NCBI GenBank assembly: GCA_963575745.1
Contig: CAUYUJ010018627.1
Span: forward strand, 746,100 to 810,099
DNA from: Prorocentrum cordatum
Lineage: Eukaryota; Sar; Dinophyceae; Prorocentrales; Prorocentraceae
Length of the DNA: 64,000 bases
Direction of reading: 5' to 3'
In this document: positions 1 through 10,921 of the stretch, piece by piece
Layout: every line of letters starts with the position of its first letter
Numbering within the stretch: position 1 is the first letter of the stretch
Notes under the pieces: model-generated
What the model saw: only the letters and a program-made list of their open reading frames with translations
What the model was told of the DNA's origin: nothing
Databases searched by the model: none
Program-made: the position numbers and the translations under genes

Positions 1-547
1 CTACTACTACGACTACTACTACTACCTACTATTACTACTACTACTGTTACTGCTACTACTACTGTTACTACCACTGGTACTGCTACTGCTACTGCTACTG
101 CTACTGCTACTGCTACGGCTACTGCTACTGCTATTACGACGACGGCGGCTACTACTACTACTACTACTACTACTACTAATACTACTACTACTACTGCCTG
201 CGATTACTACTACGTTCACTACTTCCACGCTTACTACTACTACTGCTACTGCCACTACTACCACAACTACAACAAGCAGTACTCCTACGACGACAACTAG
301 TACTACCACTACTACTACTACAAATACTACTGCTACTACTACTACTACTACTACTGCTACGACTGCGACTACTACTTCACTACGACTACTTCTACAACTA
401 CTACTATTACTACTACTACTACTATCCTTAGTGGTGCGGCTCCTATCAGTAGCTCTACCTTTACAGCAACTACTACTACTAATATTACTACTACTAGTAC
501 GACTAATACCTGTGGCTACTACTGTTGCTGCTAATTCGGGTGAATAT

Positions 548-585
<38 letters not shown>

Positions 586-904
586 CTACGACCACTGCTA
601 CTACTACTGCTGCCGCTAGTGTGACTTGTACCAATACAACTACTGTTGTTGTACGACTACTACTACTACTACTACTTCTACTTCCACTACGACCACTACT
701 ACAACTACTACTACGACTGCTACCACTACTGCTCGTACCACGTTTAAGGCAACTACTACTACTACTACGACTACTACTACTACTTCTACTACTACTACGA
801 CGTCTACTGCGTCTACGACTATTACTACTACTACTACTACTACAACTACTACTACTTCTAGTACTACTACGACTACCAAGACGACTACGGCTACTACAAT
901 TACG

Positions 905-946
<42 letters not shown>

Positions 947-966
947 TTTTAGATAACTACTGCTAG

Positions 967-1002
<36 letters not shown>

Positions 1003-1638
1003 GACTACTCCTTCAAATACTACGCGTGTTCCTGCGACTGCGGCTACTACTACTACGACTACTAAAACTACTCCTACTACAACGACTACTACGCTTACGA
1101 CTCCGATTGCCACTACCACTACTTTTGCTATCTATACTACCACTCGTGCTACGACTGCTACTGTTACTACAATTTCTACGGCGGTTATTACTACTACTAC
1201 TGCGATTTCTACTTAAATGAAAACCACTACTACAACCAAAACCCTCTGTTGGACTATTGCTACCACTACTGCTACTGCTACTCGTACGGCTCTTACGGCT
1301 ACGTATACGACTACTACTAGTTCTACTACGGGTACTACTGCTACTGTTTCTGCTGCTACTGATTCTGCTACAACGACGACTACTACACGTTCGCTATTAC
1401 CACCACTACTTCTAGTACTACTAGTACTACTATTACTACTACCTGCTGCTGGTACTACTACTGCTTGTGCTGCTACTATCAGGGCTACCCCTATTTTCGC
1501 CAGTACTGCTTCTACTACTCTTAACAATTCCTTTGCACATAAAGCTACTACCACAACGACTACTACGACTACTACGACTACTACTGCTGCCGCTACTACT
1601 ACTACTACTCATATTACAACTACTTCCACCCACACTGT

Positions 1639-1678
<40 letters not shown>

Positions 1679-2212
1679 GCTATAGTTACGACTACTACTA
1701 ATACCTATCACTACTACTACTACTATTACTACTACTAAAACTACTAAAACTACTACTACTACTACTACTAATGCGACAACGGCTACTCGAACTAATACTG
1801 CACATACTACGTTTACCACTACTGCTACTGCAACTACTGCTTCTTCTTGGAAAAATACTGCTCACACTATTCTCACCACGACTACTCCTACCACTACTAA
1901 TACTACGGCTACGTCTACTAATACCCTTTCTTCTTCTAGTACTACTACTACTACTTCTACTACTACTACTACTACTACTACTACTAGCTCTACCACCACT
2001 ACCACTTCTTCTGCTAACTTGACATCAGCTGCTACTATGGCTGGGACTATTACTACGACGACGACTACTACTACTACTACTACTACGACTGCTACTACTA
2101 CTACTACTACTACGACTACTACTACTACTCCTCCTACTACTACTACTCCTACTACTACTACTCCTACAGCGCCTACGATTACACCGGACTCTCCGACTGC
2201 TACGAATACACA

Positions 2213-2258
<46 letters not shown>

Positions 2259-2372
2259 GCTACTACTACTACTACTACTACTTCGTTGTGAATGGCTACT
2301 ACTATTATTACTACTATTCGTACTACCATTACTACTAATGGTAGTAGTAGTACTACTACTACTACTACTACG

Positions 2373-2410
<38 letters not shown>

Positions 2411-2516
2411 GTCTAGCAATACATCTACTACTACAACGACTACGACCTTTACTAGTACTACCACTGCTACTACCACAACTACTCTTACACTTCTTCTGCT
2501 ACTACGCCCACTACGC

Positions 2517-2576
<60 letters not shown>

Positions 2577-2677
2577 ATACTACTACAACTACTACTACGA
2601 CTCGTACCACTAGTACAACTACGGCCACTGCTGCTGCTGCTGCTACTACTACCACTAATTATACGACCATTGCTACG

Positions 2678-2715
<38 letters not shown>

Positions 2716-3030
2716 CAATACTGCTTGCAATACCATTACTACAAAAAAGACTTTTACGACAATTACGACTACCATTACTACGGCTGCTAACTCTACCACT
2801 GCTACTACGGCGAATATTGCTACTTCTACTATTACTACTTCTACTCCTGCTGCTGCTACGACTACTGCTCTTCCATTACTACTACGGCTACTACTACTTA
2901 GCCACTACTACTACTGCTGCTACTACTACTGCGACTACGACTACTTCTACTACTACCACTACGACTACTACTACTGCTACTACTGCTGCTACTGCTACTG
3001 CTACTGCTACTGCTACTGCTACTGCTACTG

Positions 3031-3065
<35 letters not shown>

Positions 3066-3072
3066 GCTACTG

Positions 3073-3141
<69 letters not shown>

Positions 3142-3174
3142 GTGCTACCGCCTACTACCTACTACCTACTACTA

Positions 3175-3223
<49 letters not shown>

Positions 3224-3224
3224 G

Positions 3225-3280
<56 letters not shown>

Positions 3281-3323
3281 ACTACTACTACTACTACTAT
3301 TACCACTACCACTACCACTACTA

Positions 3324-3414
<91 letters not shown>

Positions 3415-3415
3415 G
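1..3415. repeat. (CTA)n trinucleotide tract with degenerate interruptions
   Basis: About 3.4 kb built almost wholly of CTA/ACT/TAC triplets on the plus strand, with scattered substitutions such as CTG, CGA and TTC. The three forward frames read as poly-Leu, poly-Thr and poly-Tyr without stops, which creates long open frames that are not genes. The motif keeps one strand orientation throughout. It runs off the left edge, so its full size is unknown. Confidence 0.97.
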
Positions 3416-4777
3416 ACTTCTGCTAAACTTCCACCGGCCCGCGTGTACGCATGCCACCTACGGCAAACTTCGGCAACGGAAGAGCAGGAGGATGCCGAGG
3501 TCACCTTTAAGATGTCCACCCGCTGCAGCCTGTGGCTGTCGATGACGGTCGACAGGGCCGTGACGTTGCAAGTGAAGTCCTTCGCTTGGATGGATGTTTT
3601 TAAAACGGATCGTGACCGTCTGGACCAAGAATGGAGCTTGGACTGAGGAGAGAACACTATATCCAAACAACATGTGGAGAAAGACTCCTGCGAAGCGGCC
3701 GCCACCGGAGTGGGTGGGCTCACCGGGCGGTCTCGGGTTCCCCGTCCCCCTTGTTGGATTCCTTTGTGGTCCTTTTGTGTCCTCCATTGAAGCCCCTTAG
3801 CGAAACACTGTTCGGGAAAAACGATCAGACCGACAGTGCGGCAACGATGCAGGCCGCCTGCGCCCAATTGCGGATCGGCCGCCCTGTCAAACTCCGACTT
3901 CCAATGTGTAGGTCTGGCCTCCGCGGGCCGACGAGCACGCGCGAAGAAACAACTCTTCTGAGCGAGTCGTCAAATAGCAAACGCCAAGGGATGTGACAGA
4001 TACTAGCCATCGTGACCTCATCCTATGTGCTTCGACCGATCGCCACCGAAACCTCGGGCAGATGTCCAAACACTTTGCCCGCGCCTACTCGAACGATGCG
4101 TGCAGCAATAATACTGCTGAGGAAACCAACGGCATAAATCATGGCGGTGGAGAAGATCGCCGAAAACAATATGCTCCATCATGCACCACTAGATTACAGC
4201 ACCTGATGTTATGTGCTACTCACTCTGGTCATCTCAACTTACGTCCTGCTATGGGCTGTTATGGTACGATGCGTTGTGAAAGAGTGTGGTGTGCTACACC
4301 CGGTCACCATATAGTCTTACACATACGACCATCGAATCAAACATCCGTATGCAATATGTATGGATTTACCCGTTCGTATGCGATTCCAGTATGTCGTACT
4401 AGTTGGTGGCCAATATGTTGCACTCGCTTCTGTAATGTTCTATGATTAGAACAACTGGGCGCGCGTCGCGCACGCGCGCTCAGGCGTTCCGAAATCCCAG
4501 CCGGCAGTGAAACGTCGAGGGTTGGGTGAAGGTTTGGGATAGGACGTCACTCCGAAAACGCTGCGGGAACACGTAGCAGATAGCCATTTCCCGAGTGCGG
4601 ACGTTTTCAGGAGGACGACGAAGAGGACGAGAGGGGCGATTTGGAGATCGAGAAAGGGGGGGAAACTCTAGGAGCACGACGGCCACGAAGACGATGGCAT
4701 AACGGCAAGGAGGAACAGGGACAGGAAAAGCGGAGCTTCTGAAAACGAACGGCAATAAGGAGGAGAGAGAAGGGAGG
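3416..4777. other. Unique-looking sequence, no gene recognised
   Basis: Mixed-composition DNA after the CTA tract. Short open frames exist on both strands (for example plus 3443-3646), but none has a recognisable domain, a convincing start or a splice pattern. The part from about 4080 to 4440 is less GC-rich and contains many TATG/TGTG words. Confidence 0.5.
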
Positions 4778-5200
4778 GCACGGTGCCCTCGTCCACGCGT
4801 GCACCTCCTGGTGGCCGTCGGCCCATTCTGCCACCGTGCCTGGGATGTTCGTCGGAGACCTCTTGGATGCCTGTTGGGGTCTTTCGGGAAGCCGTTTAGG
4901 GGCCTGGCGGGGCCTCTCTTGGGTTTCTTCTCGGAGGCCTTTAGAGTCCTCTTGGGGGGTTCTTGGGGTCCTGCGGGCGGTCTCCTGGGTCCTCTCGTGC
5001 TCGAGGCCGCCCGCAAAATGTGAGTTCAGAGAGGAGGGGTCGCCGTTCCCCTCGTCCACGTGCGCCCATGCTGGTGGTCTTCTGCCCATCCTGCCGCTGC
5101 GCCTGAATTGTTGGCGCGGCGCCTCTTGCGTGCCTGTTAGGGTCTCTGGGGAAGCCTCTGGGAAGCGTCTCGGACACAGTCTTGAAGCCTCTCGGGGCGC
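4778..5200. repeat. Diverged tandem duplication of a ~160-260 bp GC-rich segment
   Basis: 4778 to about 4940 and 5039 to about 5200 can be aligned. Both run through CCCTCGTCCACG, a CTGGTGG...TCTGCCCAT block, then GCCTCTTG.GTGCCTGTT.GGGTCT. Copies differ by many substitutions and small indels. No coding function is visible. Confidence 0.6.
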
Positions 5201-5210
5201 CTCTCTGACT

Positions 5211-5325
5211 ACCTATTACCAGACCACCCCAAACCAACCCGAAAGCCCCCCCCACACTGGAAATGGAGGACAACTCTGGGCCTTCGGGTTGTGTTGGGGT
5301 GGTTTGGTGGGCGGTGACTTTCGGG
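5211..5325. repeat. Palindromic dispersed element, family C, copy 1
   Basis: Left arm ACCACCCCAAACCAACCCGA and right arm TCGGGTTGTGTTGGGGTGGT are imperfect reverse complements around a short spacer. A second copy lies at 27304-27470 with the same arms and the same spacer word (CCCCCACACTGGAAATGG here). No open frame of interest. This looks like a fold-back or MITE-type element. Confidence 0.75.
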
Positions 5326-5352
5326 GCCTCTCTGGGGGCCTCACGGGCCCTC

Positions 5353-5392
5353 TTTTTTTTCATAGCCCCCAAATCGTGTAGCGATTTGGGGG
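5353..5392. repeat. T8 run and perfect 11-bp hairpin CCCCCAAATCG / CGATTTGGGGG
   Basis: The stem arms are 5366-5376 and 5382-5392, with loop TGTAG. A near-identical hairpin with homologous flank occurs at about 19321-19347 in the opposite orientation, so this is a dispersed unit. The T8 run at 5353-5360 reads as A8 on the minus strand about 100 bases after the stop of the retrogene at 5463, and could be a poly(A) remnant. Confidence 0.6.
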
Positions 5393-5462
5393 GCTGGAAA
5401 ATCTTCAGGGCGCACATGAGTGCGCCTCTCTGCCTTTATGCATATTGGCTTCTATGCCTTGG

Positions 5463-6237
5463 TTAGCTATGCGCTTGGCCGCGACGTGTGTTGGTCTCAC
5501 TCGCCCAGGGATGCTTCGCGGCAGGTGGCTCCTCTTCCGCTTCCTCCCTCGGTTGGTCGGTTGGTTGGCTTGGCGCTGGTGGCGTGCGCAGTGGCTCCTC
5601 GCAGCGAACTCGTGGCTCTCTGCTGGTGCTCGTCGTCTGGATACCTACACCGTTCACCGAGTACTTGTAGCAGCTCTTCCCGTCGAGCGTGCAAGTCTGC
5701 GAGACAGTCGGCGTCACTGCGTTGCCACTGATCGTTATGCCAATCGACGTGCCCGCGGGCAACTCACCGCCTTCCGTGCAGGTCGGCGAACCGCCCGAGG
5801 TGATGTTGCAGTTGTATTGCAGGATGTTCTCGCACGTCGGCTCCACGCACGTTTCTGGCGGGCCACGAACGTGGTTACAGGACAGCAGCCGTCGTCGCCG
5901 AAGTCTGCGAAGGCGATCGGGCGCCCGATCTTGCCTGGGGTGGGCTCCACGATGTCGCCGAACAGCGGCTCGCACTTCTGGTCCGAGGTGCACGTGCTGG
6001 TCACCGAGCAGCAGCCCGTCCCGCACTTCACGTCATGCCGCACCTCGCAGTTCGGGGAACCCACCCCCCGCTTGGCGTGTCGGAGCGGCTCCGCACCTGC
6101 GCGCTGCGGCCCGCCGCCTGCAGCAGCCCCACCCCGTCGCTTTCCTCGGCCGCCGCGGCGCAGCCCTCGGGGGGCGCCGCCCCGGCCGCCGCCAGGACGA
6201 GCGCCAGGGGCGCGGAGACCCGGGCGGGGAGCGCCAT
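5463..6237 (-). CDS. Putative secreted Cys-rich protein, spliced-leader-tagged retrogene, frame interrupted
   Basis: The start at 6237 is the first ATG after the spliced leader and opens with a typical signal peptide, MALPARVSAPLALVLAAAGA. The frame runs to 6097, is interrupted by 6044-6096 (GT...AG, see separate entry), then resumes as VRHDVKCGTGCCSVTSTC and continues to about 5867. That section includes the repeated motif GTGCCSVT / DGCCPVTT. A further frame change near 5860, with no convincing intron, leads to ETCVEPTCENILQYNCN and a Thr/Ser-rich, Cys-containing tail, with a stop at 5463. The total would be about 235 residues with more than a dozen cysteines spaced like a disulfide-rich extracellular protein. 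I do not recognise the family. The upstream leader implies it arose by reverse transcription of a trans-spliced mRNA. The second frame break may be decay, a sequencing indel or an unrecognised intron, so activity is uncertain. Confidence 0.6.
6044..6096 (-). other. 53-base GT...AG segment flanked by 8-base direct repeat AGGTGCGG
   Basis: On the minus strand the coding frame reads GCAG|GTGCGG at 6096 and TGCGAG|GTGCGG at 6043, so AGGTGCGG is present at both edges. Removing 53 bases joins the signal-peptide frame to the Cys-rich frame without a shift. It can be read as a very short intron, or as an insertion flanked by a target duplication that is spliced out. It has no polypyrimidine tract, so splicing is inference. 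Confidence 0.5.
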
Positions 6238-6285
6238 CGGGCGTTCTGCCGCGCGAAGGGGGACGGGGCGCGCACCTGCAGAGGC

Positions 6286-6307
6286 CTTGAGCCAAAATGG
6301 CTACGGA
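6286..6307 (-). other. Dinoflagellate spliced-leader sequence (relict, genomic)
   Basis: The minus strand reads T + CCGTAGCCATTTTGGCTCAA + G, matching all 22 positions of the known dinoflagellate trans-spliced leader (first base variable). It is followed by GCCTCT rather than a GT donor, so it is not a spliced-leader RNA gene. It sits 48 bases upstream of the ATG at 6237 in the same orientation. Genomic leader relicts of this kind are known in dinoflagellates as marks of mRNAs copied back into the genome. Confidence 0.95.
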
Positions 6308-6559
6308 GGGCCTCACGGGCCCTCTTGGGGTCCTCGGAGGCCCGCTGGCGGTCTTCGGGACTCGCTTGGGGCGGGGGCCTTGAAATCTGGATTCGAATTC
6401 TCCCCCTGAGCCTCAACGCCAACGACGCTCAATGATGAACGCCTACGACGTCAACACTCTCTGAGACGCGGCCGCGCCTGGACGTTTTGACGTCCGTGTA
6501 GCAGTCTCTTGCCTATGCGCAGTCTGTGCACGTGGCTTCTTGCTTGCTTGCTTGCTGCG

Positions 6560-6840
6560 CCTCTCTTGGGGCCGTCTTGGACGGCCATGCTCCCGAGGGT
6601 GCCCCAAGACGGCCCCGAGAGGTGCCCAGGAGGCCCCAAGTGGCTCCCACGAGGCTCCCACGAGGCCCCCAAGAGGCTCACACGAGACCCCCAGCACGCC
6701 CCAAGAGGCTCCCGGTAGCCGTCCAAGACGCCCCAAGACGCCCCCCGGACTGCCAAGAGACCCCCCAAACACCCCAAGAGCACCCTAAGAAGCTCGGAAG
6801 AAATCCGAAGAGACTCCGACAGTCATCCAAGAGGCTCTTG
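6560..6840. repeat. Degenerate CCCAAGANGGC-type minisatellite
   Basis: A run of related 12-16-base words such as CCCCAAGACGGC, GAGGCCCCCAAGAGGCTC and CCAAGACGCC. The same degenerate repeat returns in several other blocks of the window. It gives open frames rich in Pro, Gln, Arg, Lys and Ala on one strand and Gly, Leu and Trp on the other. No gene is inferred. Confidence 0.75.
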
Positions 6841-7020
6841 GGTTTCTGCTCGCCCTCCTCCTGCTCCTCTTCCTCCTTCTCCTCTTCCTCCTTCTCCTCC
6901 TCCCTTTCCTCCTCCTCCTCTTCCTCTCCCTCATCCACCACTTCCTCTTCCTTCCTCATTATTCCTCCCCCTCCCTCTCCTCCTACTCCTGCTCCTCCGC
7001 TTCCTCCTCCATCCTCCCCC
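6841..7020. repeat. CTC/CTT polypyrimidine tract
   Basis: Plus strand is almost pure C and T (CTCCTCCTGCTCCTCTTCC and similar). Low-complexity polypurine/polypyrimidine DNA that directly follows the CCAAGA minisatellite. Confidence 0.85.
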
Positions 7021-7763
7021 TCTTGAGGTACGACGTTTCACCGATCCCTTTCTTCCACTGCATGCTCCTCTTCACCCCTGATCAGGGCAAACCCGTCTGG
7101 GCATCGTTTCTGAATGGGCTGGCGGAATTACGCAAAACGTCCAAAAACTATGAAGCACCCCAACGGGGGTACCTTGACGGCAAGCTCGTCGAGCGGCAGA
7201 GGCCAAGGCAGCCAGACCGCGCACTCCACGCAACGCCTCCCGTCGACCAGCTGAGGTTGACGGTGCTTCCCGGTGCGCTGTTGTGGCCGCCCGAGGAATA
7301 GGTACGAACAAAAATAGATACGGTGCACAACAGCAACTGTTGTCCAAAACCGACAGCAGCCGCTGTTGGGCAGGCGTCCTCCTGTCTCAAATGGACAACG
7401 CTCGCGGCAACGCCGACAACGAACCCTGTTCAACATGGACAACAACTGTTGTCGGTCTTCGGACCCATTATGTCCGTATCCATTTCGATCGTGCCGATCT
7501 GATACATTACCCCATCGACCGACCCTCACACCCGCCGGCATGATTGTTTCACAGCGCGGCTCCTCAGAGGTCCAGACCCCTTCCCTTGGTGGCCAATTCC
7601 TCGCACCGGATCTGGGGCCCGGCACCGTGCCCCAGGGCGCCGAATTCGCGGAGAAAAAAACTACGGACCTGTAACACAACATGCTGTCGGACCTTTGGTT
7701 TCGGCCGAATTCGACGAGCAAAAAAACTACACAAACATAACATGACCATTGGGACAGCGACTG
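7021..7763. other. No gene recognised; contains a ~30-bp direct repeat
   Basis: Open frames on both strands lack known motifs. The word GAATTCG.G(A)G(A)AAAAAAACTAC occurs twice, near 7640 and 7708. Several AACAACTGTTGTCC-type palindromic words lie between 7330 and 7460. Confidence 0.4.
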
Positions 7764-7883
7764 GGAGTTCTTGGGTCGGCGCTGGGAGCCCCTCCACGGC
7801 GCGCGGAGCGCCACAGGGGCGGCGCCGGAGGCGCCGCCAGGGGGGCCCAGCGCCGATCCAAGACACCCGCGCGGACCTCAAGC
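7764..7883. repeat. Palindromic dispersed element, family B, copy 1
   Basis: Arms TCTTGGGTCGGCGCTGGG and CCCAGCGCCGATCCAAGA are near-perfect reverse complements. The centre carries the GGCGCGCGGAGCG...CAGGGGCGGCGCC block shared with the copies at 21.5, 27.6 and 36.2 kb. Confidence 0.8.
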
Positions 7884-8138
7884 ATTGCATGCTGATGTGC
7901 TTGTGGTTTCCTCGGCGAACGAGCCCCTTGTTGAAAAAGATCGCGGACATCAGAAAGTTTACGGTCGTGTGGCGTGCCAGTTTTTCCATGCCTCGGACCT
8001 CCCTTGCAAGCACTTCTCCTGGGTCGCCTCTCTCTGCCACGGCGGGGGCGGAGAGGTCCTCGTACTCCTCGGCAGGCCCGCGGCGCTGGATGGTCGGCAG
8101 GCTCACCTGGCGCGCCCGGGGGGGGGAGAACCGAGAAA

Positions 8139-8330
8139 CAACATACTTCGCCTCCTCCACCTCCTCCATGTTTCTCCTCCGCCGCCTCCTCGTCTCAACC
8201 TCTCGTCCTCCCCTGCCTCCTCCCTCTCCTTCTCATCTTCCTCCTCCTCCTCCCCCTCCCCCTCCTCCTCATCCTCCTCCTCCCCCTCCTTCCATTCCCT
8301 GATCCTTTTCCTCCTCTTCCTCCTTCCCGT
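8139..8330. repeat. CTC polypyrimidine tract
   Basis: Near-continuous CTC/CCT triplets on the plus strand, interrupted only by short words. No gene. Confidence 0.85.
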
Positions 8331-8333
8331 CCA

Positions 8334-8764
8334 CCCGCAAATTACCTTGAAAAACCAATGCGGCGGCGATTGCGATGACTGCTTGGCGCGGGTTGGCACG
8401 TCGATGAGGCCGCGGTAGCACGCGCAAGCCCGAGCGCATAGCGGCCAGCTATATTGGCGCGACCGACGCGGCCGCGATGGCGCTGACTGCTGGGGACCGC
8501 CCAACACGCGACCCGCAAGCAGCACTGACGCGCGGGCACGTCAGTACGACCCGGTGACTCTGGCAGTTGACAAAAACGGACACGGTGATGATAATAGGGA
8601 TGAGGGTGGCGATACTGACGAAGACGACGGCAATGCCAATGACGGCGCCGATGCTGTTTACGCCGATGGCGATGATGATGTCCACGCGTCGGTGATGAAG
8701 GTTCCGGAAAAATGTCGACATGCGAGCGGCGCTGACGCGCCCGACATGTCGTGCCCCCCCCAAA
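8334..8764. repeat. Dispersed repeat, family H, copy 1
   Basis: Directly duplicated, with divergence, at 9391-9800. Shared landmarks are CCACCCGCAA, ATGCGGCGG.GATT.CGATGACT, TTGGCGCGACCGACGCGGCC, GACGCGCG..GGCAC and CGCCGATG. A shorter third copy is near 19483-19700. On the minus strand about 8567-8690 reads as a long hydrophobic stretch (for example VDIIIAIGVNSIGAVIGIAV) with a similar counterpart in the third copy. That could be a membrane segment or simply the antisense of GAT-rich repeat. Confidence 0.75.
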
Positions 8765-9390
8765 CGGTCACGGGCGTTTGAACATGTGCGAGCGGGCGGC
8801 CCGCGTGGTTTCATGTGACCAACATGTTGAAACGTCGATGGTGTTCCCCCCCCCCGAGCTCGCATTGAAACGTCGTGTTGCGACACCGTTGTTTTCCGAG
8901 GTGTGCCCGGGAAACCTCGATCTTGAAATCCATACGAAACCGAACCGTTGTTTGAACAATGTTGGCATGCCCGCACGACGCCGCGCACATGCCGATGTTG
9001 TCCCGTTGCTGGCAAGGGGGCATCGGCTATTGGTTTGTGTAAGCGAGTGCGCGCGCTGTATCAATTGAAACAGTGAACGGGGGCGGGCCGCAACGGCAAT
9101 CCTACAATCATGGGCCGGTGTTGACGCCTCTGGAGGATGAAACATGGGGCAAGTTCGCATGTACATTGGACTCTACCAAAAAAACAAATATAACAGGGAG
9201 GGTGCTGTATCCAGATTTGTTGGTTACGAAATGGGGGCTCATTGCGTGAGAGCTATATTGTGCAACGTGCGTGTTGCAATGCACGTTGTGCAAGTGATGT
9301 CGAACAACACACGTGGTGCAACCCATGCGGTGCCAATCGCCATGCCGAACTTGAATTTGTCAGCCCAATTGTTCGCGCAAGCGTCTCATC
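8765..9390. other. No gene recognised; degenerate GTGCAA-type words
   Basis: Between the two family H copies. The part 9230-9320 is rich in GTGCAA/TTGCAC words that also fill 49320-49510. No supported coding region. Confidence 0.4.
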
Positions 9391-9800
9391 CGTCCACCCG
9401 CAATTTGGTTTGCAAAAGCTATGCGGCGGAGATTTCGATGACTGATTGGCGCTGGCTGGCGCATCGCTGCGGCAGCACTAGCGCGCGCAAGCTCGGGCGC
9501 ACAGTGGCCGCGTTCTTTGGCGCGACCGACGCGGCCGCGACGGTGCTGACCGCTATGGGGCCCCCCAACGCATCTCGCAAGCCGCAGTGACGCGCGCGGG
9601 CACTTCGGTGCGAGTCGGTAAGTCGGGCGGATGCGGAATCAAGGCGCCGCCACCAATGACAAACTCGATGACGGGGCCGACGCGGTCCACGCCGATGACG
9701 ATAATGGTGCCCACGCGTCCGCAATGAAAAGTTCGGGAGATGTTGGCACGCGCGCGCGGCCGACAGGCGCGAACGACCCGCATTGCATCACCGACCATGG
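9391..9800. repeat. Dispersed repeat, family H, copy 2
   Basis: Diverged direct duplicate of 8334-8764 in the same orientation, with substitutions and small indels. It retains GGCGCGACCGACGCGGCCGCGA and the GACGATAATGGTGCCCACGCG segment. The hydrophobic minus-strand frame is broken here. Confidence 0.75.
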
Positions 9801-10423
9801 CCGTGACCCCCCAGCACTCTCGTGAATAATTCCAACTCGCGCGCGCGCGAGCGTGAGATCCACTAGTCACAGTTTGCGGACATGCTGGAACCGTGAAGTT
9901 GCCGCGCGGGCTCGCAAAAACGCCCGCGCAAACCTTCTTAGAACAAACGCAAAACAAATTGGGTGGTTGTTGTAAAAGGGTCCAGAGCACTATGTTGCAT
10001 TCCGGCTGAACCCTCGGTGTCTCAAAAAATGCATGCGCGCGCGACGGCGCGCGCGCGTGGACTTGATCAGATGTTGCAAAAGAAAACAGTGACTGAGAAT
10101 GTACAACTGCTAGTAAACGAGCGCGCGCATAATACGAATTTACGAAGATGAGAAAGGGGGATCGGTAGCGTCTGGGCTGGACAAGAATCAAAGCATACTT
10201 GGCATGACCGGTGGGGCTGACATGAATGCGATTTGCAGATTGGGGGCAGTGAAATTTGAGGAGCGTTTGTGCTCTACGCCTCCTGGCCTCTTTGCCTCAG
10301 CGCCCCATGTCCTCACCCTCACCAAAGGTGGGCGCTCCCTGGTGGGAGCAGTGGATTCGTGTGTTGAGGTCGTAAAGGGACGTTTCTCTTTCCGCGCGCC
10401 TTGCCCTTCTCGGGGGCGGTAGT
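9801..10423. other. No gene recognised
   Basis: Contains (GC)n-like words (GCGCGCGCGACGGCGCGCGCGC) near 10034-10060 that resemble sequence near 19900, and a stretch near 10230-10265 homologous in reverse to the flank of the 19.32-kb hairpin. No coding region is supported. Confidence 0.4.
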
Positions 10424-10494
10424 CCGTCTGTCTGTCGGTCTGTCTGTGGTCCGTCTCCGTCCGTCGGTCTGTCTGTCTGTCTGTCTGGTTCTGC
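10424..10494. repeat. (CTGT)n microsatellite
   Basis: CTGT/CCGT tetramers on the plus strand. Complementary GACA tracts occur at 11150-11242 and 19055-19165. Confidence 0.9.
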
Positions 10495-10574
10495 CCGGAA
10501 GGGCAAAAGTGTGATGCGCCCGAGGCGTGCCAGGCCCGGAAGGGCACTCGTGCGTCTCCCGCGAGCGTCGCTGG

Positions 10575-10650
10575 CCTCGCCGATATTTGCTACCCTGCCT
10601 CGCTGGCCGAGGAGGGGTAGCAAATGTCGGCGGTGCCCCCGTGGGAGCCG
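10575..10650. repeat. Hairpin ATTTGCTACCC / GGGTAGCAAAT
   Basis: An 11-bp inverted repeat around a GC-rich loop (CTGCCTCGCTGGCCGAGGAG region), downstream of the retrotransposon on its coding strand. Function unknown. Confidence 0.6.
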
Positions 10651-10840
10651 CGTGGCCACGCTGCAGGCCAACGGCTGTGCAGTGTGTCCCGGGCGCGCGC
10701 GGCCTCTTCGGGGCGCCCACAGGGTGTTCTGGCGGCCTCGCTCGCCCAGTGTTTGGCCCCCTGCGAGGAACGCGCGTGGTCGCAGGTTTGCGCGCCGGAA
10801 GGCCGCCTGCACACTGTTTGGCCCTATGCGCGAAAACGCG

Positions 10841-10921
10841 ATCGACGACCTGCGCGGGGGCAGTGGGACGCTACAGACCCCGCTGCCTGACTGGGAGACT
10901 CTGGGACGAGTCCAAATCCCC
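10841..10921 (-). repeat. 81-bp direct repeat, distal copy (putative 3' split repeat)
   Basis: Matches 11467-11547 at 80 of 81 positions in the same orientation. On the element strand it lies beyond the recombinase gene, which suits the terminal repeat of a DIRS-like split-direct-repeat end. The matching 5' partner sequence was not found by eye. Confidence 0.8.

Noticed and set aside
6286-6307. Spliced-leader RNA gene
   Set aside because: The leader is not followed by a GT donor or an snRNA-like body, and a coding sequence follows in the same orientation.
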